Assembly: GCA_964194535.1 (NCBI GenBank)
Contig: CAXMMX010000043.1
Coordinates: 1-5,670, forward strand
Origin: UBA2767 sp964194535
Lineage (GTDB): Bacteria > Pseudomonadota > Alphaproteobacteria > Rhizobiales > Methyloligellaceae
Length of the DNA: 5,670 nucleotides
Direction: 5' to 3'
Positions 1 through 5,661 of the stretch are shown here, piece after piece. The notes below the pieces were generated by a model. That model was not told the DNA's origin. It worked only from the letters and a program-made list of their open reading frames with translations, and did no database searches. A program made the position numbers and the translations under genes. Position 1 is the first letter of the stretch, and each line of letters starts with the position of its first letter.

Positions 1-297
1 TGGAACAGGTTCCCATGGAACAACTACATCAAGACAACATTAGCCGTAGGGATGGGGCCGAGCATAACCAGCCAGGCGGCGCCTTACGAACCCCATGACG
101 GCGAGCGGTCCAAATGGCTCTTGCAATTGAACTTCGAGCTCAACCTGTATTCACCGGCCGATCCGCGCTGGGCTCTGCTTTTCAGAATCCAGCACCGCAG
201 CGGAGTCTTCAACTTGATAAATAGTGTCCGGGGCGGGTCGAATTTCCTTACGATCGGTATCCGGCGCAATTTCTCAACAGCGCGCGAACAGCAATGA
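1..297 (+). CDS. Outer-membrane beta-barrel protein, C-terminal part (possibly PagL/lipid A deacylase-like)
   Basis: The frame is open from the first base of the window and ends with TGA at 295-297, giving 98 residues of the C-terminal part of a longer protein. Alternating hydrophobic/polar stretches such as WLLQLNFELNLYS, WALLFRIQHRSG and SNFLTIGIRRNF look like amphipathic beta strands separated by polar turns, as in outer-membrane barrels. The H-R-S at visible residues 65-67, followed about 15 residues later by a glycine-rich turn and a last strand, resembles the His-x-Ser catalytic region of PagL lipid A 3-O-deacylases. That family resemblance is from memory and moderate, so an uncharacterised barrel protein is equally possible. 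The usual terminal aromatic of the last strand (F91) is followed by seven polar residues (STAREQQ), so the barrel signal is not at the extreme C-terminus. The start, signal peptide and upstream neighbours lie outside the window. The Met at base 52 is internal, not a start. Confidence 0.7.
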   Translation, partial: WNRFPWNNYIKTTLAVGMGPSITSQAAPYEPHDGERSKWLLQLNFELNLYSPADPRWALLFRIQHRSGVFNLINSVRGGSNFLTIGIRRNFSTAREQQ

Positions 298-485
298 ACA
301 ACCACGCTCCCATGCCAAACATGCAGCGCCTGACCTGGAAGGGTATCGCCCTGCAGGTCGCCCTTACGCTAAAGCCCGGAACGACGATGGTTATTACCGA
401 TTTTGCCGTCGGACCGGAGACCCGAACCGGTCCCGATTTCACGATCATCGTCGAGGACCGTGAAACAAAAGGACAATGGAGATAG
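294..485 (+). CDS. Small hypothetical protein (63 aa)
   Basis: This 63-codon ORF begins with an ATG whose last two bases are shared with the TGA of the upstream barrel gene (ATGA), a typical layout for translational coupling. It ends in TAG at 483-485. No strong Shine-Dalgarno precedes the start, which fits coupling. Codons are mostly G/C-ending in the first two thirds, like the neighbouring genes, and become more A-rich at the end. The product has a basic, Met-rich N-terminus followed by an alternating hydrophobic/charged stretch (TTMVITDFAVGP, then DFTIIVEDRETKG) that could form beta strands. There is no signal peptide, membrane helix, Cys pair or motif I recognise. The two other ORFs crossing this stretch (224-463 on + and 248-448 on -) show worse codon patterns. 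It could be a real small gene or a chance ORF, and I do not assign a function. Confidence 0.45.
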   Translation: MNNHAPMPNMQRLTWKGIALQVALTLKPGTTMVITDFAVGPETRTGPDFTIIVEDRETKGQWR

Positions 486-538
486 AAATAAATGCTCGTA
501 TGGGCTCAGGGCACGCTTTATTCTTTTCTTCTTCGCCC

Positions 539-549
539 GGAGGATAAGG
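539..549 (+). promoter_or_regulatory. Ribosome binding region for the histidine kinase
   Basis: GGAGG at 539-543 lies 16 bases before the ATG at 560, which is long. AAGG at 546-549 lies 10 bases before it, which is normal. An in-frame TAA at 545-547 means translation cannot start upstream of 548, so ATG 560 is the first usable start codon. The rest of the 486-559 gap is a pyrimidine-rich run with no clear hairpin terminator and no convincing -35/-10 pair, so I cannot tell whether the kinase operon has its own promoter here or is read through from the upstream genes. Confidence 0.6.
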
Positions 550-559
550 TTCAAATTCC

Positions 560-3511
560 ATGCTGAAGACGACTAAGGGTGAGTTACGCGAGCTTCTTGC
601 ATCCTCGCCCGACGCCATGATCATTGTCGACGGCGACGGGAATATCGTGCAGGTCAACAAGCAACTGGTAAAGCTATTCGGATACTCGGCCAAGGCATTG
701 ACCGGCGCAAATCTGGGCCTGCTGTTGCCGGAGAGCTTCAGAAAGAAACACGCGAAGCACCTGCGGAAATACTTTTCCAAACCGTCAGTCCGGCCGATGA
801 GCAAAAATCTCGATCTCTACGGTTGCCGGAAAGACGGCACCGAGTTCCCCGTGGAGGTTACCCTTCACCCCTTCGAAACGGAGCAAGGCACCCTTGCCTA
901 CGCGGCAATAAGGGACGTTAGCGAGTACAAGCAAAGTGAGGCCGCGCTACGTGAAAACCAGATATTGCTGAAAACGATCGTCGACAATATGCCGGCAGCG
1001 ATCTTTCTGCGCGATGGCGACGGCCGCTTCGTCTTTGTCAACCAGACCTATGAGGAAATGTATGGAGTCACGAACGCGGATGTCCGTGGAAAAGCCCTTG
1101 TTAATGTCTTTCCCAAAGAAGAGGCCCGTAAATATTCCGAGCACGATGCGAGAGTGATTAAAGAGAAATCTGTAATCGAGGAAGAAGCCAAGGCGAGGTC
1201 CGTGAAGGGGGAAATTATTCTTTCCTCGTCCAAATTCCCGATTCTTGATGATAGCGGGGAGATCGTGGGTATCGCCGGTGTCGAATACGACGTTACCGAA
1301 CACAAGCGTGCTGTTGCGGAGCTGGAAAAAGCGGAAAGCGAACTGAGAGAACGAGCGAATTTTTTCCGGATGCTTGGCCGAACTGCCGAGCATTCCAATA
1401 CGGCCACTACCTTTGAGGAGGCTATCCAGAGTTTCCTGACCGATGTCTGCATGTTTACCGGCTGGCCCGTCGGCCATGCCTATGTTCGACCGCCCGATGG
1501 TGCTGACCGGCTCATTCCCACGCGTATATGGCACATGCATGAGGCGGACCGGTTTGCCGATTTCCGGAAGGTTACCGAGAAAACTCAGTTCGAACCAGGT
1601 GTCGGCTTGCCCGGACGCGTATTGGCGAGCGGGAAGCCTGAATGGATCACCGACGTCACCAAGGATGCCAATTTTCCCAGAGCGAAACTGGCAAATGACA
1701 TCGGCGTTCGGGCCGGTTTTGCCATCCCCGTTCTTGTTGGTACCGAAGTCGTCGCGGTACTGGAGTTCTTTTCCACCGATGCATTGGAGCCGGACGATTC
1801 ACTGCTTATGACATTTATGCAAACAGGCGCACAGCTGGGCCGGGTCGCAGAGCGTAGCCGCGCGGAAAAAACCTTGCGCGAAAGCCAGGAAGCTCTCCAG
1901 CAGAACAAGGCACTCCTGGACACGATGTTGGACAATATCCCGGCCCAAATATTCTTGCGGGACCTGGAAGGCAGATATCAGTTTATCAATGCCAGTTACG
2001 CAAAACTTTACAACGTGACTAAAGAGCAGGCAGTCGGAAAAGAAGTTCACGAAATTCTCCCCAAATCAAATGTCGATCACCGCCTGAAGGTAGATAAAGA
2101 GGTCATTCGCAAGGGATGCGTCGCAGAGCATGATTTTATCTTGCCGGAAGAAGGTAGCGAGCGAATTTTCGCCGCGGTCAAGTTCCCGGTTTTTGATGCT
2201 TTGGGAAAAGTAACCTCAGTTGGCGGTTTTGCAATCGAGGTAACAGATCATCGGCGGGCCGAAGAGGCACTTCGTCAAAATGAGAAACGCCTCCAGTCGA
2301 TCCTTGAATCGAGCCCGATTGGCGCGACAATTGTCAATGCGAACGGAACATTCGAATTCGTCAATTCTCGGATGGCGCGAATGGCGGGCCTCTCCAAGGA
2401 GGAGTTCCTCGCCACAAAAGCGAGGGATTTGTATCTCAATCCCACCGAACGTGACCGAATCTCCGAGCGGCTTGTGAAGGAAGGCCGACTTCGTGACGTC
2501 GAAGTTCAGATGAAGAAGGCCGACGGTACGCCTTACTGGATTCTTCTCTCCTTCGAGCCGACAGGATCAGCGGAGCAGCGGCAGTTCTTCGGTTGGGTTT
2601 ATGACATTTCCCGGCGCAAGAAGGCAGAAGAGGAAATCCGTGTAGCCAAGGAACAAGCCGAGGCAGCATTTGCCGACCTAAAACAGACGCAGGAACAGCT
2701 TGTCCGGTCCCAGAAGATGGCGTCCCTGGGCCAGCTCACCGCCGGCATCGCACATGAGATCAAGAACCCGCTTAACTTCGTCAACAATTTTGCTGAGACA
2801 TGCGTAGAGTTGATGGATGAGCTGAAGGAAGAAATCAAATCCGTCCGCGGCCAGTTCAATGATGAGGCACTGGAGAATGTGGATGACCTGTTCGAGACGC
2901 TCACCGGGGATCTTGGAAAGATCAACCAGCACGGACGCCGCGCCGACGACATAGTGAAATCAATGCTTCTTCATGCCCGGGGCGATGTTTCAGATAGGCT
3001 GGAGACTACTCTCAATCCGCTGGTCCTGGAGGCCTTGAAACTTGCCTATCATGGTGAGCGTGCCAAGGATAAGTCGTTCCAGGTGACGCTTGATGAACAA
3101 CTGGATGAGACTGCCGGTGCTGCCGAGGTCATGCCACAGGAAATCACCCGGGTTCTGGTGAACCTGTTTGGCAATGCCTTCTATGCGGTGAAAAAGCGCG
3201 CGCGCGAGACTGGAGACAAGAATTATCAGCCAACGGTTTCCATCGCGACTTTAGGAAGTAGCGATGACGTCGAAATCCGGGTGCGTGACAATGGAACAGG
3301 CATTCCAGAAGATATCCGGGAGAAGCTTTTCGAGCCGTTCTTCACCACCAAGCCGCCTGGCGAGGGAACCGGCCTTGGTCTTTCCATGTGTTTTGACATC
3401 ATCGTTCAGCAGCACGGTGGCCAGATGTCTGTCGACAGCAAAGCCGGCGAATTCACGGAATTCAGCATCCTGCTGCCGCGTCATACTGCTGAAGGAACCG
3501 TACAGGATTAG
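560..3511 (+). CDS. Soluble multi-PAS/GAF sensor histidine kinase
   Basis: The 983-residue kinase likely senses a cytosolic signal and phosphorylates the two downstream receivers. No membrane segment or signal peptide is visible. Approximate domain order: PAS1 8-128, PAS2 134-249, GAF 266-434, PAS3 449-565, PAS4 574-693, a charged coiled-coil linker 690-720, the dimerisation/phosphoacceptor domain from 721, and the HATPase domain to the end. The phosphoacceptor is His732 in GIAHEIKNPLNF; Glu733 and Asn736 form an ExxN pattern compatible with phosphatase activity. The ATPase shows the N box (Asn868, Asn872), G1 box DNGTGIP (Asp910), F box LFEPFFTTK and G2 box GEGTGLGL (934-941). The acidic stretch after the H box is long: about 140 residues separate His732 from Asn872, suggesting lengthened DHp helices. 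PAS2 and PAS3 are close copies. No LOV FMN motif or phytochrome signature is seen, so the ligand is unknown. The kinase call is secure; the cue is not. Confidence 0.96.
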   Translation: MLKTTKGELRELLASSPDAMIIVDGDGNIVQVNKQLVKLFGYSAKALTGANLGLLLPESFRKKHAKHLRKYFSKPSVRPMSKNLDLYGCRKDGTEFPVEVTLHPFETEQGTLAYAAIRDVSEYKQSEAALRENQILLKTIVDNMPAAIFLRDGDGRFVFVNQTYEEMYGVTNADVRGKALVNVFPKEEARKYSEHDARVIKEKSVIEEEAKARSVKGEIILSSSKFPILDDSGEIVGIAGVEYDVTEHKRAVAELEKAESELRERANFFRMLGRTAEHSNTATTFEEAIQSFLTDVCMFTGWPVGHAYVRPPDGADRLIPTRIWHMHEADRFADFRKVTEKTQFEPGVGLPGRVLASGKPEWITDVTKDANFPRAKLANDIGVRAGFAIPVLVGTEVVAVLEFFSTDALEPDDSLLMTFMQTGAQLGRVAERSRAEKTLRESQEALQQNKALLDTMLDNIPAQIFLRDLEGRYQFINASYAKLYNVTKEQAVGKEVHEILPKSNVDHRLKVDKEVIRKGCVAEHDFILPEEGSERIFAAVKFPVFDALGKVTSVGGFAIEVTDHRRAEEALRQNEKRLQSILESSPIGATIVNANGTFEFVNSRMARMAGLSKEEFLATKARDLYLNPTERDRISERLVKEGRLRDVEVQMKKADGTPYWILLSFEPTGSAEQRQFFGWVYDISRRKKAEEEIRVAKEQAEAAFADLKQTQEQLVRSQKMASLGQLTAGIAHEIKNPLNFVNNFAETCVELMDELKEEIKSVRGQFNDEALENVDDLFETLTGDLGKINQHGRRADDIVKSMLLHARGDVSDRLETTLNPLVLEALKLAYHGERAKDKSFQVTLDEQLDETAGAAEVMPQEITRVLVNLFGNAFYAVKKRARETGDKNYQPTVSIATLGSSDDVEIRVRDNGTGIPEDIREKLFEPFFTTKPPGEGTGLGLSMCFDIIVQQHGGQMSVDSKAGEFTEFSILLPRHTAEGTVQD

Positions 3512-3535
3512 CAAGTTATGGATTTAATCGTATGA
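3504..3535 (+). promoter_or_regulatory. Possible translational-coupling mini-ORF before the first receiver gene
   Basis: The 20-base gap between kinase and receiver lacks a good Shine-Dalgarno for the ATG at 3532; only a weak GGA at 3520-3522 is present. However, AGGA at 3504-3507, inside the end of the kinase gene, is 10 bases before an ATG at 3518. That ATG opens a five-codon ORF (MDLIV) whose TGA at 3533-3535 overlaps the receiver ATG. Ribosomes could therefore be delivered to the receiver start by termination-reinitiation. The pattern is seen directly; its function is inferred and may be chance. Confidence 0.25.
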
Positions 3536-3924
3536 GCATTTCAATTCTGATTGTGGATGATGAACCTGACGTGGCCGAGCTGTTCAAACGGAAATTCCGC
3601 CGCGAGCTGCGTAACGGGGAATATGTGATGCATTTTGCCTGTTCCGGTGAGGATGCTGTCAAGAAACTCGAGCGCGGGGTAGAGCCCAAGGTCATGCTCG
3701 TCCTTTCGGATATCAATATGCCCGGAATGAGCGGCATAGAGCTTCTCAAAGACACCAGGAAGCGATGGCCGGATCTGCCTGTCGCGATGATCACCGCTTA
3801 CGGTGATCCGGAAAGCCGGAGAAAAGCGAATGATGCCGGGGCAGTGGCTTTTCTGACAAAGCCGTTAGACTTTGTGGAGCTCAAGAGCAAGATCGCTGGT
3901 CTGGTGCAAGAGATGGAGGGTTGA
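3532..3924 (+). CDS. Stand-alone response regulator receiver (CheY/Spo0F-like)
   Basis: This 130-residue protein is a single receiver domain with no output domain. The acidic pocket is Asp9/Asp10 (VDDE), the phosphorylation site is Asp60 (LSDINMPGMSG), the switch hydroxyl is Thr88 (MITAYGD), and the conserved Lys is Lys110 (LTKPLD). All canonical receiver residues are present, so it should accept phosphate. It lies 20 bases after the histidine kinase and 3 bases before the receiver-cyclase gene, so all three are probably co-transcribed. Its N-terminal half is strikingly like the receiver of the next gene, including the basic stretch FKRKFRRELRNGE at residues 18-30, which points to tandem duplication. 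Lacking DNA-binding or enzyme output, it could act as a phosphate sink, a relay to an unseen phosphotransferase, or a protein-interaction switch. Which role applies is not shown by the sequence. Confidence 0.94.
   Translation: MSISILIVDDEPDVAELFKRKFRRELRNGEYVMHFACSGEDAVKKLERGVEPKVMLVLSDINMPGMSGIELLKDTRKRWPDLPVAMITAYGDPESRRKANDAGAVAFLTKPLDFVELKSKIAGLVQEMEG
3915..3920 (+). promoter_or_regulatory. Strong Shine-Dalgarno for the receiver-cyclase gene
   Basis: GGAGGG lies inside the last codons of the preceding receiver gene, seven bases before the ATG at 3928. It fixes that start and contrasts with the weak site before the first receiver gene, suggesting the cyclase is translated independently and well. 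Confidence 0.75.
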
Positions 3925-3927
3925 GAA

Positions 3928-5013
3928 ATGGCGACCAAGATTCTCGTCGTAGATGATGAACTCGATCTCCAGGAGTTGATAAAACGCAAGTTCCGCCGCG
4001 AAATCCGCCATGGCGAATTTATCTTCGAATTTGCGAGCGATGGGCTGGAGGGCCTCGAAAAGGTCAAGGCGGACAGCGAAATTAATCTCGTCATCAGCGA
4101 CATCAATATGCCCCGGATGGATGGGCTTGCTTTACTCGAGCACCTTGCAGAATTCGAGGACCGCCTGAAGACCATTGTCATCTCTGCCTATGGCGATATG
4201 GACAATATCCGTTCGGCCATGAATCGCGGCGCTTTCGACTTCGTCACGAAGCCGATTGATTTCCAGGACCTGACGCTTACGGTCAAGAAGAGCCTTGATC
4301 AGCTCGATATTCTCAAAGAGGCATTTGAAGCCAGGCTCGAGGCCGAGAATGCACGCGCCAATCTTTCGCGTTATGTATCCCCGAAACTGGTTGAAATGCT
4401 GGCGGCAAAGGATGAACCCTTCGGTCCTCCGCGGGAACAAAAGGTTGGCGTCCTGTTTGCGGATATTCGCGGGTTCACCACATTCTCGGAAAACATGAAA
4501 CCGCGTGAGGTCATGGAATTGCTTCGCAGCTTTCACACCCGCATGGACGCTGTCGTATTCGAACATGAGGGCACGTTGGACGATCACATAGGCGACGCCA
4601 TTTTTGCGACATTCGGAGTGCCCGATACAGGGCCCATGGACGCCACGAATACACTGGCATGCGCGCACGGGATGCTTAAAGCGATATTCGATTGGAACAA
4701 GGAGCGCGAAAGTGAAAAGCAAGATCCGATATCAATAGGCATCGGCATCCACTACGGGCAAGCCGTTCTTGGTGACATCGGATCAGAACGGTCGATGGAT
4801 TTCACGGTGATCGGCGATACGGTCAATATCGCCTCCCGCCTTGAGCGCCTGACGCGAACGCTTGATACCGATCTCGTTGTGGGCAAGTCGCTTGTGGATC
4901 AGGTGCGCCTGGAGGCCAACGGGCAGCAAACAGATATTCTTGGCGGTCTGAAAGAAGGCGGTGAGGAAGATGTTCGCGGACGCAATGAGAAGGTCGAGAT
5001 CTTCGTGCTTTAA
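3928..5013 (+). CDS. Response regulator fused to a class III adenylate/guanylate cyclase
   Basis: The 361-residue protein makes a cyclic nucleotide from a nucleoside triphosphate under control of phosphorylation; no membrane segment is seen. The receiver covers residues 1-120, with Asp9/Asp10, phospho-acceptor Asp58 (ISDINMPRMDG), Ser86 and Lys108 (VTKP). A charged helical linker at 120-145 leads to SRYVSPKLVEML and then the cyclase domain at about 170-361. The cyclase metal-binding residues are Asp179 (FADIRGFT) and Asp223 (IGDAIFATFG). The transition-state pair Asn300 and Arg304 is present in GDTVNIASRLE, with Thr293 at the purine-recognition Asp/Thr position as in class IIIb enzymes. The usual substrate-selecting Lys, four residues before the second metal Asp, is Asp219 (TLDDHIGD). 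Catalysis looks possible, but ATP preference is uncertain. Cyclases of this class work as dimers, so receiver phosphorylation probably controls dimer geometry. It is likely the effector of the upstream kinase. Cyclic AMP remains the default guess. Confidence 0.93.
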   Translation: MATKILVVDDELDLQELIKRKFRREIRHGEFIFEFASDGLEGLEKVKADSEINLVISDINMPRMDGLALLEHLAEFEDRLKTIVISAYGDMDNIRSAMNRGAFDFVTKPIDFQDLTLTVKKSLDQLDILKEAFEARLEAENARANLSRYVSPKLVEMLAAKDEPFGPPREQKVGVLFADIRGFTTFSENMKPREVMELLRSFHTRMDAVVFEHEGTLDDHIGDAIFATFGVPDTGPMDATNTLACAHGMLKAIFDWNKERESEKQDPISIGIGIHYGQAVLGDIGSERSMDFTVIGDTVNIASRLERLTRTLDTDLVVGKSLVDQVRLEANGQQTDILGGLKEGGEEDVRGRNEKVEIFVL

Positions 5014-5243
5014 CGCCGAAAGTTGGTCCGCGTGAGACGAACTGGCCAGTTTGACATCTTCGCACTCGTATAAGCAGAGATTCATCATTGCAGATAAGTT
5101 GCCTTGCCTGCGTTTGTATCGTGACAACAAGCGGTCACAGTCAGCGCGCTTGGTCTCGATTTTCAGGCCAGCTGGACAGGTTCACCACGAGGGTGATATT
5201 GGAGTGGCCTCAGGAGCGCTCCGGCGGCTCTTGCAAACACGAC
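5014..5243 (+). other. Non-coding gap between the signalling operon and tRNA-Lys
   Basis: No convincing gene is seen in these 230 bases. No hairpin followed by a T run is visible after the cyclase stop, so the operon end is undefined. The stretch contains perfect palindromes at 5040-5051 (AACTGGCCAGTT), 5168-5175 (CCAGCTGG) and 5213-5222 (GGAGCGCTCC), the last ending 21 bases before the tRNA. A TTGACA at 5051-5056 matches a -35 consensus, but the nearest TATAAG at 5069 is only 12 bases away, too close for a normal sigma-70 promoter. The tRNA promoter should be somewhere here but cannot be placed with confidence. Confidence 0.6.
5040..5051. repeat. 12-bp perfect palindrome
   Basis: AACTGGCCAGTT reads identically on both strands and starts 27 bases after the cyclase stop codon. 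Its last base is the first T of a TTGACA motif, so a dimeric regulator bound here could influence a promoter starting in this gap. It is too short and lacks a T run, so it is not a terminator. The operator role is only a suggestion. Confidence 0.4.
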
Positions 5244-5319
<76 letters not shown>

Positions 5320-5376
5320 ATCTTTTCAATGGCTTACCAAAAAATCTACCGTTACGGCCAGCGCCATTTCGCTCTT

Positions 5377-5395
5377 AGGTAACGTCTGAGGTAAC
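5377..5395 (+). repeat. AGGTAAC direct repeat, 12-base period
   Basis: AGGTAAC occurs at 5377-5383 and again at 5389-5395, one helical turn plus about 1.5 bases apart. An inverted CGTTAC at 5350-5355 pairs with GTAACG at 5379-5384. Short direct repeats near a tRNA 3' end can be integrase arm-type sites, but with only seven bases and two copies this could be chance. Confidence 0.35.
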
Positions 5396-5457
5396 AACTG
5401 GTTCGCTTTGTGCGAATTTATGCGCTTTGGGCACCTACCCAAACATTCAAGGAATCG

Positions 5458-5486
5458 ATGTCCGCTTTCGGGGGTAAAGCGGACAT
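5458..5486. repeat. 29-base hairpin repeat, copy 1
   Basis: Perfect 11-bp arms, ATGTCCGCTTT (5458-5468) and AAAGCGGACAT (5476-5486), enclose a seven-base loop CGGGGGT. There is no T run after it, so it is not a standard intrinsic terminator. It is matched by a near-identical second copy starting 47 bases downstream. The form is that of a REP-like palindromic unit or a paired operator. Confidence 0.8.
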
Positions 5487-5504
5487 TGTGAGGGTGTGTG
5501 ATTT

Positions 5505-5533
5505 ATGTCCGCTCTTGGGGGTAAAGCGGACAT
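5505..5533. repeat. 29-base hairpin repeat, copy 2
   Basis: The arms ATGTCCGCT (5505-5513) and AGCGGACAT (5525-5533) pair perfectly over 9 bp, with a loop-proximal C/A mismatch. The loop again carries GGGGGTAA in the same orientation as copy 1, so the unit is directly repeated as well as internally palindromic. Only the three bases at 5514-5517 next to the loop differ clearly from copy 1. The two copies are separated by 18 bases. Confidence 0.8.
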
Positions 5534-5596
5534 GGGGCGTTGTCGAAATTTTGCCTAAAGTCCCGTCTGTGCGATCCCATACATGAGAAGCCCCCG

Positions 5597-5647
5597 CCCC
5601 TAGGGGGTGATGGTGGTAGGCTCTAAGGTGTCACCCTTAATCTCACC
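5597..5647. promoter_or_regulatory. CCCCTAGGGG palindrome and GGTGA/TCACC boxes before a start codon
   Basis: CCCCTAGGGG (5597-5606) is a perfect 10-bp palindrome. It is followed by GGTGA at 5606-5610 and TCACC at 5631-5635 and 5643-5647; GGTGTCACC (5627-5635) is itself a 9-base palindrome with a central T. Clustered inverted boxes directly upstream of the ATG at 5662 suggest an autoregulatory or recombinase-binding region. The role is inferred only from position. Confidence 0.35.
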
Positions 5648-5661
5648 AGGAACTTCAGCCC

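Larger units (their letters stand above)
5320..5661 (+). other. Structured non-coding region downstream of tRNA-Lys (possible att/integrase leader region)
   Basis: No gene is supported on either strand in these 342 bases. The first part is AT-richer than the genes (ATCTTTTCAATGG). The stretch then contains a 7-base direct repeat near 5377-5395, two 29-base hairpin copies at 5458-5533, and a palindrome with GGTGA/TCACC boxes at 5597-5647. The density of repeats and the position between a tRNA 3' end and a same-strand start codon fit the arm-site and leader region of an integrated element. This is inference from layout, because no second copy of the tRNA 3' end is visible in the window. Confidence 0.45.

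Noticed and set aside
9..21. GTTCC-CAT-GGAAC inverted repeat
   Set aside because: It lies within the barrel coding frame, is only 5 bp per arm, and is easily chance.
947..1540. 197-codon open frame on the - strand
   Set aside because: It lies wholly inside the PAS2/GAF coding region of the kinase, whose domain motifs are unambiguous, and its own translation shows no recognisable domain.
1355..1860. GAF domain as a phytochrome-type light sensor
   Set aside because: No bilin-binding signature or PHY domain is visible, and no PAS domain carries the LOV flavin motif; a light-sensing role is unsupported.
4132..4722. 196-codon open frame on the - strand
   Set aside because: It is antisense to the receiver-cyclase gene and overlaps its conserved catalytic motifs; there is no recognisable product.
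5051..5074. TTGACA with TATAAG as a sigma-70 promoter for the tRNA
   Set aside because: The spacing is only 12 bases, well short of 16-18, and it would start transcription more than 150 bases upstream of the tRNA.
5182..5196. TCACC-N5-GGTGA inverted repeat resembling the boxes near 5606-5647
   Set aside because: It has five-base arms only, lies on the other side of the tRNA from the candidate edge-gene boxes, and no extended similarity supports a shared regulator.
5458..5533. Possible minimal CRISPR array
   Set aside because: There are only two repeats, each a near-perfect palindrome, with an 18-base spacer; there are too few copies, the spacer is too short, and no cas gene is present.
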